NCBI GenBank assembly: GCA_017745235.1
Contig: JAGHZU010000001.1
Coordinates: 372,001 to 436,000, forward strand
DNA from: Caulobacter sp.
GTDB taxonomy: Bacteria > Pseudomonadota > Alphaproteobacteria > Caulobacterales > Caulobacteraceae
Direction of reading: 5' to 3'
DNA length: 64,000 nucleotides
The notes below the pieces were generated by a model. It worked only from the letters and a program-made list of their open reading frames with translations, was not told the origin of the DNA and searched no databases. The translations under genes were made by a program, and so were the position numbers. How positions within the stretch are numbered: the first letter of the stretch is position 1; each line of letters opens with the position of its first letter. This document shows positions 18,105 to 27,140 of this stretch, in pieces.

Positions 18105-18869
18105 ATGGCCGACAGCGCCGAAATACCTCAGCTCAGCGATCGCCTGCGCGCGATCCTTCCGTCCGGCTGCGCGGGCAACCGCCTGCTGGCCGCCCTGCGT
18201 CCGGCCGACCTGGCCGCCCTGGCTCCGCACCTGTCGTCGGCCGAACTGGCGACGGGCCAGGTGCTGTTCGACGCGGGCCAGGACGTGGTCACCACCACCC
18301 TCCCCTGCTACGGCTCCATGGTCTCGCTGCTGGTCATCACCCGCGACGGCGACGAGATCGAGGTCGCCTCGATCGGCCGCGAGGGCGCGGTGGGCGGCAT
18401 CGTCAGCGCCGGCTTCAAGCCCGCCTACGGCCGCGCCCTGGTGCGCATCCCCGGCCCGGCCATGACCATCCCCACCGCCCGGCTGGAAGAGGCCAAGGCC
18501 CGCTCGCCCGCCCTGGCCGACCTCTTCGCCCGCTATGCCGACGTGCTGCTGGCCCAGATGATGCAGTCGTCGGCCTGCAACGCCCTGCACAGCATCGACC
18601 AGCGCATGTGCCGCTGGCTGCTCTCGACCCACGACCGCGCCAACGACGCCACCATCCGCCTGACCCAGGAGACCCTGGCCGACATGCTGGGCGTCCAGCG
18701 CACCACGGTCACGGCCGTGGCCAAGGCCCTGCAGGACGAGGGCCTGATCCGCACGGGCCGGGGCCGGATCGAGATCGTCGACCGCCCCCGCCTGGAACGC
18801 CGCGCCTGCGAATGCCACGGCCAGATCGAGGCGCACTTCCAGAGGATGCTGCCCGAGGTGGCGGAATAG
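18105..18869 (+). CDS. Crp/Fnr-family transcription regulator
   Basis: 254 residues. A cyclic-nucleotide-binding-type beta-roll lies at about 30-150 (ATGQVLFDAGQDVVTTTLPCYGSMVSLLV), without the Arg/Ser pair expected for cAMP and without an Fnr-type cysteine cluster. The winged helix is TQETLADMLGVQRTTVTAVAKALQDEGLI. The signal is unknown. The family group often senses stress or energy state. Confidence 0.9.
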   Translation: MADSAEIPQLSDRLRAILPSGCAGNRLLAALRPADLAALAPHLSSAELATGQVLFDAGQDVVTTTLPCYGSMVSLLVITRDGDEIEVASIGREGAVGGIVSAGFKPAYGRALVRIPGPAMTIPTARLEEAKARSPALADLFARYADVLLAQMMQSSACNALHSIDQRMCRWLLSTHDRANDATIRLTQETLADMLGVQRTTVTAVAKALQDEGLIRTGRGRIEIVDRPRLERRACECHGQIEAHFQRMLPEVAE

Positions 18870-18904
18870 GACGGCGCGCGGGAACGCCCCCTCCGACCGC
18901 TTGG

Positions 18905-18939
18905 CGGCCGCCTCCCCCGTTTCACGGGGGAGGCGGCCG
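18905..18939. terminator. Strong hairpin between converging genes
   Basis: A 16-bp perfect stem (CGGCCGCCTCCCCCGT and its complement) with a TTC loop, followed by a second smaller hairpin (ACCCCCGCATGCGGGG). It sits between the Crp-type gene and the convergent nitronate monooxygenase gene. It resembles the other GC-rich intergenic palindromes in the window, so it may be both repeat and terminator. Confidence 0.6.
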
Positions 18940-19004
18940 GATTTCCTTCCACCCCCGCATGCGGGGAGGTGTCGGCGCAGCCGACGGAGGGGGCGCAGCG
19001 GTCC

Positions 19005-19970
19005 CTACCCCCTCAAACTCGCCACCCGGTCGATCGCCGCCTCGGCCTCGGCCACCGTGCGGCGGACGATCTCGGCCGCCGGCAGCACTTCGCGGATCCC
19101 GCCCGCGCTCTGGCCCATGGCGAAGCACGACTTGGCGGGGTCCAGCCCCTCCAGCTGGCCGGCGATGCCGCCCAGGGCCCCGGCCTGGATGCTGACCATC
19201 GCCTGGCGCGGGAAGGGCTGGATGTCGGCCGGACGGGCTTCCCAGTCGTCGACCCAGGCGTTCTTGCGCACCCGCATCGGCTTGCCGGAATAGGAGCGCG
19301 TGCGGACGGTGTCCTCGTCGGCAGCCTCCAGCACCGCACGGCGGTAGAGCTCGCCGGCATGGGCCTCCTGCGAGGCGATGAAGCGCGTGCCCATCCACAC
19401 GCCCTGGGCGCCCAGCGCCAGCGCCGCGGCCAAGCCCCGGCCGTCGTAAAGCCCTCCGGCGGCGATCACCGGAATGTCCACGGCCTCCACCGCCTGGGCC
19501 ACCAGCGGCAGGGTGCCGACCAGGCCGGTGTGGCCCCCGCCCTCTCCGCCCTGGCAGATCACCGCGTCGCAGCCGGCCTCCTGGGCCTTCACCGCGTGCT
19601 TCACCGCCCCGCACACGACCATGACCTTCAGCCCGGCCGCCTTGAGCCGCGCGATGATCGGCAGGGGCACGCCCAGGCCCGCCACGAAGGACGAGGCCCC
19701 GCCCTCGATGATCGCCTCCACCGAGGCCGTCAGGGCGTCGGGCGTGGCGGCCAGCAGGTCCACGCCGAACGGCCGGTCCGTCAGGTCCCTGACCTTGGCC
19801 ATCTGCAGGCGGATGAAGTCGGGACTGGTGCCGGCCATGCCCAGCACGCCATAGCCGCCGGCGTTGGAGACGGCCGCGGCCAGCTCGGCGTAGGACACGC
19901 CGCCCATGCCGGCCAGCAGGATGGGATGCTCGACGCCGAGCAGGTCGCAGAGCGGGGTGTGCAGGGTCAC
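19005..19970 (-). CDS. Nitronate monooxygenase / NAD(P)H-dependent flavin oxidoreductase
   Basis: 321 residues from GTG 19970, chosen because GGGAGG lies just upstream; an ATG at 20009 would add 13 unlikely residues. TIM-barrel FMN enzyme: LLGVEHPILLAGMGGVSYAELAAAVSNAGG, the motif ICQGGEGGGHTG with the catalytic-type His, VIAAGGLYDGRGLAAALALGAQGVWMGTRF for phosphate binding. Oxidises alkyl nitronates or acts as an NAD(P)H:quinone reductase. Confidence 0.9.
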   Translation of the reverse strand: MTLHTPLCDLLGVEHPILLAGMGGVSYAELAAAVSNAGGYGVLGMAGTSPDFIRLQMAKVRDLTDRPFGVDLLAATPDALTASVEAIIEGGASSFVAGLGVPLPIIARLKAAGLKVMVVCGAVKHAVKAQEAGCDAVICQGGEGGGHTGLVGTLPLVAQAVEAVDIPVIAAGGLYDGRGLAAALALGAQGVWMGTRFIASQEAHAGELYRRAVLEAADEDTVRTRSYSGKPMRVRKNAWVDDWEARPADIQPFPRQAMVSIQAGALGGIAGQLEGLDPAKSCFAMGQSAGGIREVLPAAEIVRRTVAEAEAAIDRVASLRG

Positions 19971-20061
19971 GCGGTCGTCCTCCCGTTTTTTGGGAGGATG
20001 CGACCCCAAATCGACGCCGCAAAGCGTGCCGCGAGGGCAGGCTCGGCTTGCCTGGCGGATC

Positions 20062-20334
20062 CTAGAGCCGCGCGCGCCCGCTCTTGAGCCGGTCGATCCC
20101 GCGAGGGGCGGGCTCGGGGCCCGCCAGGGCCGGCTGGACGCGGGGCGTGGGCGTCATCAGCGCCACCTTCCGCGCCAGGACCGCCAGTTGGCCGCAGAAG
20201 CGCATCCTCTCGCCGGCCCGGCGCAGCTCCTCCGGATCGTTGCTGCCTTCGAAGATCGCCCAGGCCGCGTCCAGGGCGGCCATCAGCTTGGCTTGCAGGG
20301 CCTTGCCCCAGGCGGTGATGTCGGTCTGTTTCAT
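20062..20334 (-). CDS. Small conserved hypothetical protein
   Basis: 90 residues. A helical N-terminal part (DITAWGKALQAKLMAALDAAWAIFEGSNDPEELRRAGERMRFCGQLAVLARKVALM) precedes a Pro/Arg-rich tail. No domain is recognised. It could be a Caulobacter-lineage protein. It may share a transcript with the monooxygenase gene 91 bp further on. Confidence 0.6.
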   Translation of the reverse strand: MKQTDITAWGKALQAKLMAALDAAWAIFEGSNDPEELRRAGERMRFCGQLAVLARKVALMTPTPRVQPALAGPEPAPRGIDRLKSGRARL

Positions 20335-20599
20335 GCCTGCCAGTATCCCTCCGTTCCGGAGCCCAAGGACCGGAAACCTGCGTTTTCCTGCAGGACGTTG
20401 AAATCGCTGGCGTTCGTCCTGGCGAAGGCGGGGATAGACGTCCGTCCGGGCGCAGGCGACGCCTGTCTTCCTCGCGGCAGGACCGGCCGGCGGGCCCGGG
20501 AAGGGAGGCGCGGCCTGTGGATAACTTTCGCGCCGCCATTCCGCTTGCCTCCCGCGCGTTCAGGCACAAAGGTGCGCGCTTCAACGAGAACCGCCCGCC

Positions 20600-21217
20600 T
20601 TGTCCGCCTTCCTGCGCTTCTTCCAGCCCGATCCCGGCCCCCGCATCGAGGGCGAGAAAGTCTTCCTGCGCCTGCCCCGGCCGCACGACTACCAGCCCTG
20701 GGCCGAGCTGCGCGCGCGCTCGGCGGCGTTCCTCAAGCCCTGGGAGCCGACCTGGCCCGAGGACGACCTGACCCGTCCGGCCTTCCGCGCCCGCCTCAAC
20801 GCCTACGCCCGCGAACTGGAGACCGGCGAGGCCTTTCCGTTCTTCATGTTCCGGCGCGAAGACGCCGCCCTGCTCGGCGGGGTGAGGCTGTTCCACGTCC
20901 GGCGCGGCGTGGCCCAGAGCGCGGTCATGGGCTACTGGATCGGCCAGCCGCACGCCCGCCAGGGCTACATGCGCGACGCGGTCGCGGCGGTGATCGGCTT
21001 CGCGTTCGGCGAGCTGGGCCTGCACCGGCTGGAAGCGGCCTGCATGCCCGAGAACGGGCCTTCCGCCTCCCTCCTGCTGAAATCCGGTTTCATGGAGGAG
21101 GGATACGCGCCCGCTTATCTGAAAATTAACGGCGAATGGCGAGATCATCGCCTGTTCGGAATGGTCGCGCCCCATCCGGTCCGTCGGGCCGGTTCCCCTG
21201 TGGGAGTGCGGGTCTAG
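20600..21217 (+). CDS. GNAT acetyltransferase, RimJ-like
   Basis: 205 residues from a TTG start. GNAT fold: FLRLPRPHDYQPWAELRARS at the start, the beta-bulge VMGYWIGQPHARQGYMRDAVAAVIGFAFGELGLHRLEAACMPENGPS with the acetyl-CoA loop, and LLLKSGFMEEGYAPAYLKINGEWRDHRLFGM. Typical of ribosomal-protein or protein N-terminal Ala/Ser acetylases. Followed 41 bp later by pdeA. Confidence 0.88.
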   Translation: MSAFLRFFQPDPGPRIEGEKVFLRLPRPHDYQPWAELRARSAAFLKPWEPTWPEDDLTRPAFRARLNAYARELETGEAFPFFMFRREDAALLGGVRLFHVRRGVAQSAVMGYWIGQPHARQGYMRDAVAAVIGFAFGELGLHRLEAACMPENGPSASLLLKSGFMEEGYAPAYLKINGEWRDHRLFGMVAPHPVRRAGSPVGVRV

Positions 21218-21258
21218 CGCCCGGTCCGGACGATGCGCTGTTCGCGCGGGATTAGGGC

Positions 21259-22926
21259 ATGTCTTTCAAGATCAGCCAGCGACGCGTTTGGGACGCCACG
21301 GCCACCCTGGAGGCCCTGGGCGCGGCCGAGGTCGCGCTCTGGCTCTGGGAGCCCGAGGCCGACCGCGTGCGCGTCAACGGCGCGGCCCGCGCCCTGGGCC
21401 TGGGGCCGCTGGCTCCCGACTGCTCGTCCGCCGCGTTCCGCGCCCTGACCCTGCCGCAGGACCGCGCCCAGGCCGAGGAGATCCTCCGCGTGCGCGAGCC
21501 GGGCAGCGAGATCATGGCCCGCCTGCGCATGCGCGGCGGCGAGATCTGCATCTGGCGCGGCGTGTGGCTGGAGGACGGCGTGCGCGCCGCCGGCGTGGTG
21601 GCCCCCGAGGTCAAGTTCGCCGCTTCCGAACGCGACGGCCTGACGGGGCTGCTGGACCGCCGCAGCTTCATCGCCAGGGCTCGCGAGCGCATGGCGCGTC
21701 CGGGCGTGCACGAACTGGTGGTGGCCGACGTCGACCGCCTGCGCCGCCTGAACGAGGCCCTGGGCCACGAGCGCGCCGACCTGGTCCTGGCCGCCCTCGG
21801 CTCGCGCCTGGCCGCGGCCTTCCCGTCCGAGGCCCTGCTGGGCCGAATCGGCGAGGACGAATTCGCCGTGCTGTGCGACCCGGCCGGCTTCGAGCCCGCC
21901 GAGCTGCTGCGCAGCGCCCTGGAGCAGCCGCTTCGCGTGGCCGGCTTCGACATCCATCCCACCCTGTCGATCGGCGCGGTCGCGGCCGAGGGCGGCGAGG
22001 ACGCTCCCGAGGCGGCCGAGCTGCTGCGCCGGGCCGAACTGGCCGTCGAGGCCGCCGCCTCGGGCGGACGCGGCGGCGCGGCCGCCTATGGCCGTTCGAT
22101 GGAGACCGACGGCCTCTCGCGCCTGGCCCTGGAGGCCGACCTGCGCGGCGCCATCGCCCGCGGCGAGATCCGTCCCTACTTCCAGCCCGTGGTGCGCCTG
22201 TCGACCGGCGCCCTGTCGGGCTTCGAGGCCCTGGCCCGCTGGATCCACCCCCGCCGGGGCATGCTGCCGCCCGACGAGTTCCTCCCCCTGGTGGAGGAGA
22301 TGGGCCTGATGAGCGAGCTGGGCGAGCACATGATGCGCACCTCGGCCCGCCAGCTGGCCGCCTGGCGCCAGTCGCACCCGGCCGTGGGCGCCCTGACCGT
22401 CAGCGTCAACCTTTCGACCGGCGAGATCGACCGGCCGGGCCTGGTCCAGGACGTGGCCCAGGTGCTGCGCGAGAACGGCCTGCCGCGCGGGGCGCTGAAG
22501 CTGGAGGTCACCGAAAGCGACATCATGCGCGATCCCGAGCGGGCCGCCGTGATCCTGCGCGCCCTGCGCGAGGCCGGCGCCGGCCTGGCGCTGGACGACT
22601 TCGGCACCGGATTCTCGTCGCTGTCGTACCTGACGCGCCTGCCCTTCGACACGCTGAAGATCGACCGCTACTTCGTGCGCACCATGGGCAGCAACGCCGG
22701 CTCGGCCAAGATCGTCCGCTCGGTCGTCAAGCTGGGGCAGGATCTCGACCTGGAGGTCGTGGCCGAGGGTGTCGAGAACGCCGAGATGGCCCAGGCGCTG
22801 CAGGTCCTGGGCTGCGACTACGGCCAGGGCTTCGGCTATGCGCCGGCCCTGTCGCCGCAGGAGGCCGAGGTCTATCTGAACGAGGCCTATGTCGACGGCG
22901 CCGCTCCGGTGAAGGCGCGCGGCTGA
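21259..22926 (+). CDS. pdeA: GTP-activated c-di-GMP phosphodiesterase, PdeA type
   Basis: 555 residues: a PAS-like N-terminus (about 1-115), a degenerate GGDEF domain in which the signature is GEDEF (198-202), and an EAL domain (EAL at 323-325 in SGFEALARWIHP, later ESDIMRD and LDDFGTGFSSLSYL). Caulobacter PdeA (CC3396) has this architecture: the GEDEF domain does not make c-di-GMP but binds GTP and stimulates the phosphodiesterase. The last two residues are Arg-Gly, as recalled for the ClpXP/CpdR degron of PdeA. It likely lowers c-di-GMP in swarmer cells. Its 3' end overlaps the convergent neighbour by 40 bp. Confidence 0.88.
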   Translation: MSFKISQRRVWDATATLEALGAAEVALWLWEPEADRVRVNGAARALGLGPLAPDCSSAAFRALTLPQDRAQAEEILRVREPGSEIMARLRMRGGEICIWRGVWLEDGVRAAGVVAPEVKFAASERDGLTGLLDRRSFIARARERMARPGVHELVVADVDRLRRLNEALGHERADLVLAALGSRLAAAFPSEALLGRIGEDEFAVLCDPAGFEPAELLRSALEQPLRVAGFDIHPTLSIGAVAAEGGEDAPEAAELLRRAELAVEAAASGGRGGAAAYGRSMETDGLSRLALEADLRGAIARGEIRPYFQPVVRLSTGALSGFEALARWIHPRRGMLPPDEFLPLVEEMGLMSELGEHMMRTSARQLAAWRQSHPAVGALTVSVNLSTGEIDRPGLVQDVAQVLRENGLPRGALKLEVTESDIMRDPERAAVILRALREAGAGLALDDFGTGFSSLSYLTRLPFDTLKIDRYFVRTMGSNAGSAKIVRSVVKLGQDLDLEVVAEGVENAEMAQALQVLGCDYGQGFGYAPALSPQEAEVYLNEAYVDGAAPVKARG

Positions 22927-23639
22927 CCGGCCGCGCCGGCCCGGCCGATCAGGGCCGTGGCGGTGTTGCGCAGCTGGATTTCCCTCAACTGATAGGCGGC
23001 CAGCAGGTCGTCGGGCGACCTGGCCGCCGCGGCTTCGCGCGCCGGCAGCCAGCGCGCCTGCGAACGGCCCAGGGCCGCGGGCGAGGCGCCCGCCGCCAGC
23101 ACCGACTGGTAGGCCGCGGCCATGCGCCGTGCGGCCTCGGACAGGACCGGATCAACGCAGGTCATCTGGGCGGCCAGGGTCGAGGCCTCGCGGCAGCCGG
23201 GGGCCTCCTCGGGCGCTGTCGAGGGGTCGGCCAGGGGCGTGGCGGCCACCGGCGCGGCCGGAGCCGTGGGCAGGGCGCCCCAGGCCTCCGGGCTCAGGCG
23301 CGGCGGCGGCGGGGCGACCACCTGGATCTTCAGGTGCGGTCCGGCCGGCGTGGCGACGATCTGGTCGACCGGCGGCTCGGCCCTGGGGAGGGCGGGGGCG
23401 GGCGCCTCTTCGGGCAGGGGCGCGGCCAGCAACAGCCACAGGCCCCAGACCAGCAGGGGAACCGTCGCCAGGCTGGCCAGCAGGTGACGGCCCGGACGGA
23501 GCGCGCGGAGCCGGCGGCCTCGCGCCTTCCGCTGCGAAGGCATCGCGCCGTAGCGGCGCTGGGCCCAGGTTTCGTCGACCCAGTTGTCGTTCGATGCGAC
23601 CGATAAACGTAGAGAAGCCATGGCGGCCCCGCAGTTCAC
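22887..23639 (-). CDS. Membrane-anchored protein with LprI-like domain
   Basis: 250 residues from GTG 23639 (AAGGGGGA upstream); ATG 23621 is an alternative. A basic cytoplasmic N-terminus, one membrane helix (LLASLATVPLLVWGLWLLLA), a Pro/Ala-rich linker, then an LprI (DUF1311)-like helical domain: CREASTLAAQMTCVDPVLSEAARRMAAAYQ and ARWLPAREAAA with LLAAYQLREIQLR. Two of the usual cysteines are present. Probably periplasmic and possibly a lysozyme-inhibitor relative. It overlaps pdeA antisense by 40 bp. Confidence 0.72.
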   Translation of the reverse strand: MNCGAAMASLRLSVASNDNWVDETWAQRRYGAMPSQRKARGRRLRALRPGRHLLASLATVPLLVWGLWLLLAAPLPEEAPAPALPRAEPPVDQIVATPAGPHLKIQVVAPPPPRLSPEAWGALPTAPAAPVAATPLADPSTAPEEAPGCREASTLAAQMTCVDPVLSEAARRMAAAYQSVLAAGASPAALGRSQARWLPAREAAAARSPDDLLAAYQLREIQLRNTATALIGRAGAAGQPRAFTGAAPST

Positions 23640-23798
23640 ACGATCCCCCTTAGGCGAGCGAGCTGAACCCCGAGCGTCCGCTGTAAAGCTACGGCATCAC
23701 CATACCATAATATTATATTTCGCGTGACAGGAGATTATCCGGCAAAACCCTGAGTTTTGTCGCGGTTTCTACTATATCAAGCTGCGCCTGTGGTATGC

Positions 23799-24383
23799 CT
23801 AGGCTCTGCCAGCCTGGGTGGAAAGCTGGTCTGCGGTGACGCCTATCTTGGCCAGGGCGTGGGTCCACTTGTTCTCGTGGTCGTCGCCGAACAGCAGGGT
23901 CTCGTCCGCCTCGCAGGTCAGCCAGACGTTGTCGAGCAGCTCCTGCTCCAGCTGGCCCGGCCCCCAGCCCGAATAGCCCAGGGCCAGTATGGCCCGGCGC
24001 GGGCGGTGGATTCGGCTGGCCAGGGCGTCCAGCACGTCGCGCGTCACCGTCAGGGCCAGGCCGTCGGCCACCGGCATGGTCGAGTCCGGCGAGACGAAAT
24101 CGTCGGTGTGCAGCACGAACCCGCGCTCGCGCTCGACCGGTCCCCCCAGCATCACCAGGTCGTTGGGCGTCTCCAGCTCGGTCTTGACGCCCAGGTTGCC
24201 TAGCAGCTCCGACAGGGTCAGGCCCTCGACCGGGCGGTTGACCGCCAGGCCCATGGCCTGCTCGGCGTCGTGCGAGCACAGGTACAGCACGGCGCGCTCG
24301 AAGCGGGGGTCCTCTATGCCGGGCATGGCCACCAGCATGCGTCCGGTGAGAAAGGCGGGCTCGGCTTTGTCAGCGTGGTCCAT
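23799..24383 (-). CDS. YqgE/AlgH family protein
   Basis: 194 residues, close to the UPF0301 family length. Marks include FLTGRMLVAMPGIEDPRFERAVLYLCSHD, MGLAVNRPVEGLTL, VMLGGPVERERGFVLH and ILALGYSGWGPGQLEQEL. The biochemical role of the family is unsettled (implicated in gene regulation). The 160 bp downstream is AT-rich with a weak hairpin and no gene. Confidence 0.93.
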   Translation of the reverse strand: MDHADKAEPAFLTGRMLVAMPGIEDPRFERAVLYLCSHDAEQAMGLAVNRPVEGLTLSELLGNLGVKTELETPNDLVMLGGPVERERGFVLHTDDFVSPDSTMPVADGLALTVTRDVLDALASRIHRPRRAILALGYSGWGPGQLEQELLDNVWLTCEADETLLFGDDHENKWTHALAKIGVTADQLSTQAGRA

Positions 24384-24495
24384 GGAAGGAGGATCGGGTC
24401 GGAAGACGACCGTTTCAAGTCCAACCTGCCCTTGGCGTTCGTCGCCGGGACCTTTATCTCGAAGGCCGCTTCCTCAAACGGACAGGACCACCGAC

Positions 24496-24978
24496 ATGGC
24501 GATCAAGGTTGGCGACACGCTTCCTTCGGCGACTTTCATGACCAGCACCGCCGAGGGCCCCGCCCCGGTCACCACCGACGACCTGTTCAAGGGCAAGACC
24601 GTCGCCCTGTTCGCCGTCCCGGGCGCCTTCACCCCCACCTGCTCGGCCAAGCACCTGCCGGGCTTCAAGGAGCACGCCGCCGAGCTCAAGGCCAAGGGCG
24701 TCGACACGATCGCCTGCGTCTCGGTCAACGACGTCTTCGTGATGAAGGCCTGGGCGGCCGACCAGGGCATCACTGACGAGGTCCTGCTGCTGGCCGACGG
24801 CAACGGCGACTTCACCCGCGCCATCGGCCTGGACTTCGACGGCTCGAAGTTCGGCATGGGCCTGCGCTCGCAGCGCTACTCCCTGATCGCCAAGGACGGC
24901 GTGGTCGAGACCCTCAACATCGAGGAAGCCGGCCAGTTCAAGGTCTCGTCGGCCGACTACATGCTGGGCCAGCTGTAG
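24496..24978 (+). CDS. Peroxiredoxin, Prx5/AhpE-like thioredoxin-fold
   Basis: 160 residues. The peroxidatic cysteine is in VPGAFTPTCSAKHLPGF (about residue 49). A second Cys in DTIACVSVNDVFV has no clear resolving role. LLADGNGDFTRAIGLDFDGSKFGMGLRSQRYSLI is typical of the Prx5 group. Reduces H2O2 and alkyl hydroperoxides with glutathione or thioredoxin systems. Divergent from yqgE. Confidence 0.93.
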   Translation: MAIKVGDTLPSATFMTSTAEGPAPVTTDDLFKGKTVALFAVPGAFTPTCSAKHLPGFKEHAAELKAKGVDTIACVSVNDVFVMKAWAADQGITDEVLLLADGNGDFTRAIGLDFDGSKFGMGLRSQRYSLIAKDGVVETLNIEEAGQFKVSSADYMLGQL

Positions 24979-25002
24979 GGCTTTCGCGTTCCGCCCCCCC
25001 TA

Positions 25003-25137
25003 CGGGGGCGGACAGGCGGCGTAGCCGCCAGGCGGGGGCAAGCGCCGACGCACCGCGATCGAGGCTTCGGCCCGCGCCGTGCGAGCCGACTTGCCCCCTC
25101 CGCGCCTTCGGCGCTCCTCCCCCTTAGGGGGAAGAAC
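25003..25137. repeat. Paired inverted copies of a GC-rich intergenic repeat
   Basis: The right half (25074-25137) contains the repeat CCGACTTGCCCCCTCCGC, then GCCTTCGGCGCTCCTCCCCC and TTAGGGGGAAGAAC. The left half (about 25003-25060) is a related copy in reverse orientation. Copies of the right half recur at 46581-46632 and 47819-47882. Here the pair lies between convergent genes and can fold into a large hairpin, so it may also terminate transcription. Confidence 0.7.
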
Positions 25138-25204
25138 ACTCAAAGCCTTTTGCCGCACGGACCGGGAACACCGCACATGCGTGCGTCCCCTATCAGCGGA
25201 ATCC

Positions 25205-26947
25205 TCACGCCCCCAGCATCTCCGGCGTCACCCCTTCCAGGTCCGCGCCGCCCGCCGTCACCGCCGCGGCCTGGCCCGGCACGGTCGCCAGCACATTCTC
25301 GCCGTAGACCCGGGCCAGGGCCAGGCGCAGCCCCTGCGGCTCGGCCAGCGCGCCCTTGGCCAGCATCCAGCCGCCGACCGTGTCGCCCAGCAGCTTCAGA
25401 TAGGCCGTCGCGCCCGACAGGGCGTCGGGCATGGCGCGGGCGCGGCGTTCGATCAGCCAGGCGGTGGCGCCGCTGACCCCGTCGAGGGCGGCCTTGAAGC
25501 GCAGGGCCACGCCGCCCAGCTCGCCGCCGGCCGCTTCCAGGGCCTCCAGCGTGTCGCGCATGTCGTCCATCAGGTCGGCGATCGCCTGGCCTTCCGACAG
25601 ACCGAGCTTGCGGCCGATCAGGTCGATGGCCTGGATGCCGTTGGCGCCTTCGTAGATCGGGGTGATGCGGGCGTCGCGATAGTGCTGGGCCGCGCCGGTC
25701 TCCTCGATGAAGCCCATGCCGCCGTGCACCTGCACGCCCTGCGAGGCCACCTCGACGCCGACGTCGGTGGACCAGGCCTTGGCGATCGGGGTCAGCAGCT
25801 CCTCGCGCAGCTTGGCGCCGGCCCGGTCGGCCTCGGTCCCGGCGTGGACGGCCAGGTCGGCGGCCACGGCCGTCGACAGGCAGATCCCCCGCGCCGCCTC
25901 GATCCTGGCCTTCATCAGCACCAGGGTCTTGCGGATGTCCGGGTGGTCGTAGATCCGGGTCGGATAGGCGCCGGTCCAGGCCGAACGGCCCTGGGCGCGT
26001 TCCAGCGAGAAGTTCAGCGCCTGCTGGTAGGCGCGCTCGGCGATCGCCACCCCCTGCGCCCCGACCTGCAGGCGGGCGGCGTTCATCATCGTGAACATGT
26101 GGGCCAGGCCCTGGCCCAGCTGTCCCACCAGTTCGGCCTTGGCGCCCTCGTACAGCATCACGCAGGTGGGCGAGCCGTGGATGCCCAGCTTGTGCTCCAG
26201 TCCGCCCACGCGCAGGTCGTTGGCCACGCCCAGCGCGCCGTCTTCGGCCACCATCACCTTGGGGGCCAGGAACAGCGAGATGCCCTTCACCCCGGGCGGG
26301 GCGTCGGGCGTGCGGGCCAGCACCAGGTGCAGGATGTTGTCGGCCGCGTCGTGGTCGCCCCAGGTGATGAAGATCTTCTGGCCCGAGAGGGTGTAGCCGC
26401 CGTTCCCGTCCGGGGTGGCCATCGTCGTCAGGGCCGCCAGGTCCGAACCGGCCTGCGGCTCGGTCAGGTTCATGGTGCCGGTCCACTCGCCCGAGACCAG
26501 CTTGGGCAGGTAGAGGGCCTTCTGGCGCTCGGAGCCGTGGTGGGCCAGGGCCTCGATCGCGCCCAGGCTCAGCATGGGGCACAGGCCGAAGGCCATGTTG
26601 GCCGCCTGGACCATCTCCAGCGTGGCGATCTCCAGCGCCTTGGGCAGGCCCTGGCCGCCATGCTCGGGCGCGGCCGCCAGGCTCGTCCAGCCCGCCTCGG
26701 CGAAGGCCTTGTAGGCGTCGGCGAAGCCGGGGGCGGCCCGCACCTTGCCATTCTCCAGCTTGGCCCCCACCTGGTCTCCGGCGCGGTTGATCGGGGCCAG
26801 CACCTCGCTGGCGAAGACGCCCGCGGCTTCGAGCACGGCTTCCACCGTGTCGGCGTCGGCCTCGGGGAAGGCGGTCGCCAGGCGGTCGAACCCGGCCACA
26901 TGCTTGAGGGCGAAGGCGAGGTCGCGGACGGGCGCGCGGAAGGTCAT
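25205..26947 (-). CDS. Acyl-CoA dehydrogenase, DmdC-like
   Basis: 580 residues, the long class with a C-terminal extension as in 3-methylmercaptopropionyl-CoA dehydrogenases. N-terminal [21 protein letters not shown]/substrate motifs [17 protein letters not shown] and [16 protein letters not shown], catalytic Glu region MHG-like [30 protein letters not shown] and [12 protein letters not shown]. Oxidises an acyl-CoA, likely short or branched; whether it acts in DMSP demethylation is unknown. No CoA ligase is adjacent. Confidence 0.92.
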   Translation of the reverse strand: MTFRAPVRDLAFALKHVAGFDRLATAFPEADADTVEAVLEAAGVFASEVLAPINRAGDQVGAKLENGKVRAAPGFADAYKAFAEAGWTSLAAAPEHGGQGLPKALEIATLEMVQAANMAFGLCPMLSLGAIEALAHHGSERQKALYLPKLVSGEWTGTMNLTEPQAGSDLAALTTMATPDGNGGYTLSGQKIFITWGDHDAADNILHLVLARTPDAPPGVKGISLFLAPKVMVAEDGALGVANDLRVGGLEHKLGIHGSPTCVMLYEGAKAELVGQLGQGLAHMFTMMNAARLQVGAQGVAIAERAYQQALNFSLERAQGRSAWTGAYPTRIYDHPDIRKTLVLMKARIEAARGICLSTAVAADLAVHAGTEADRAGAKLREELLTPIAKAWSTDVGVEVASQGVQVHGGMGFIEETGAAQHYRDARITPIYEGANGIQAIDLIGRKLGLSEGQAIADLMDDMRDTLEALEAAGGELGGVALRFKAALDGVSGATAWLIERRARAMPDALSGATAYLKLLGDTVGGWMLAKGALAEPQGLRLALARVYGENVLATVPGQAAAVTAGGADLEGVTPEMLGA

Positions 26948-27140
26948 GGGGTCGGGTCCGATCTGGGCTCCGGCCTGGGGGAAGCCGGGGGTCTGGAAGG
27001 TGAACCCTGTTTAGATGCGGCGGCGGGCGCTGCAAACCGTGGATGATCACGGCTTCGTGAACGCACGACCCTTCTTCTTCACGTCAAGCTTCCTAAGTCG
27101 GGGGTTCAGCAACTGCTGCTGTCACAATTTGGAGACTTGC

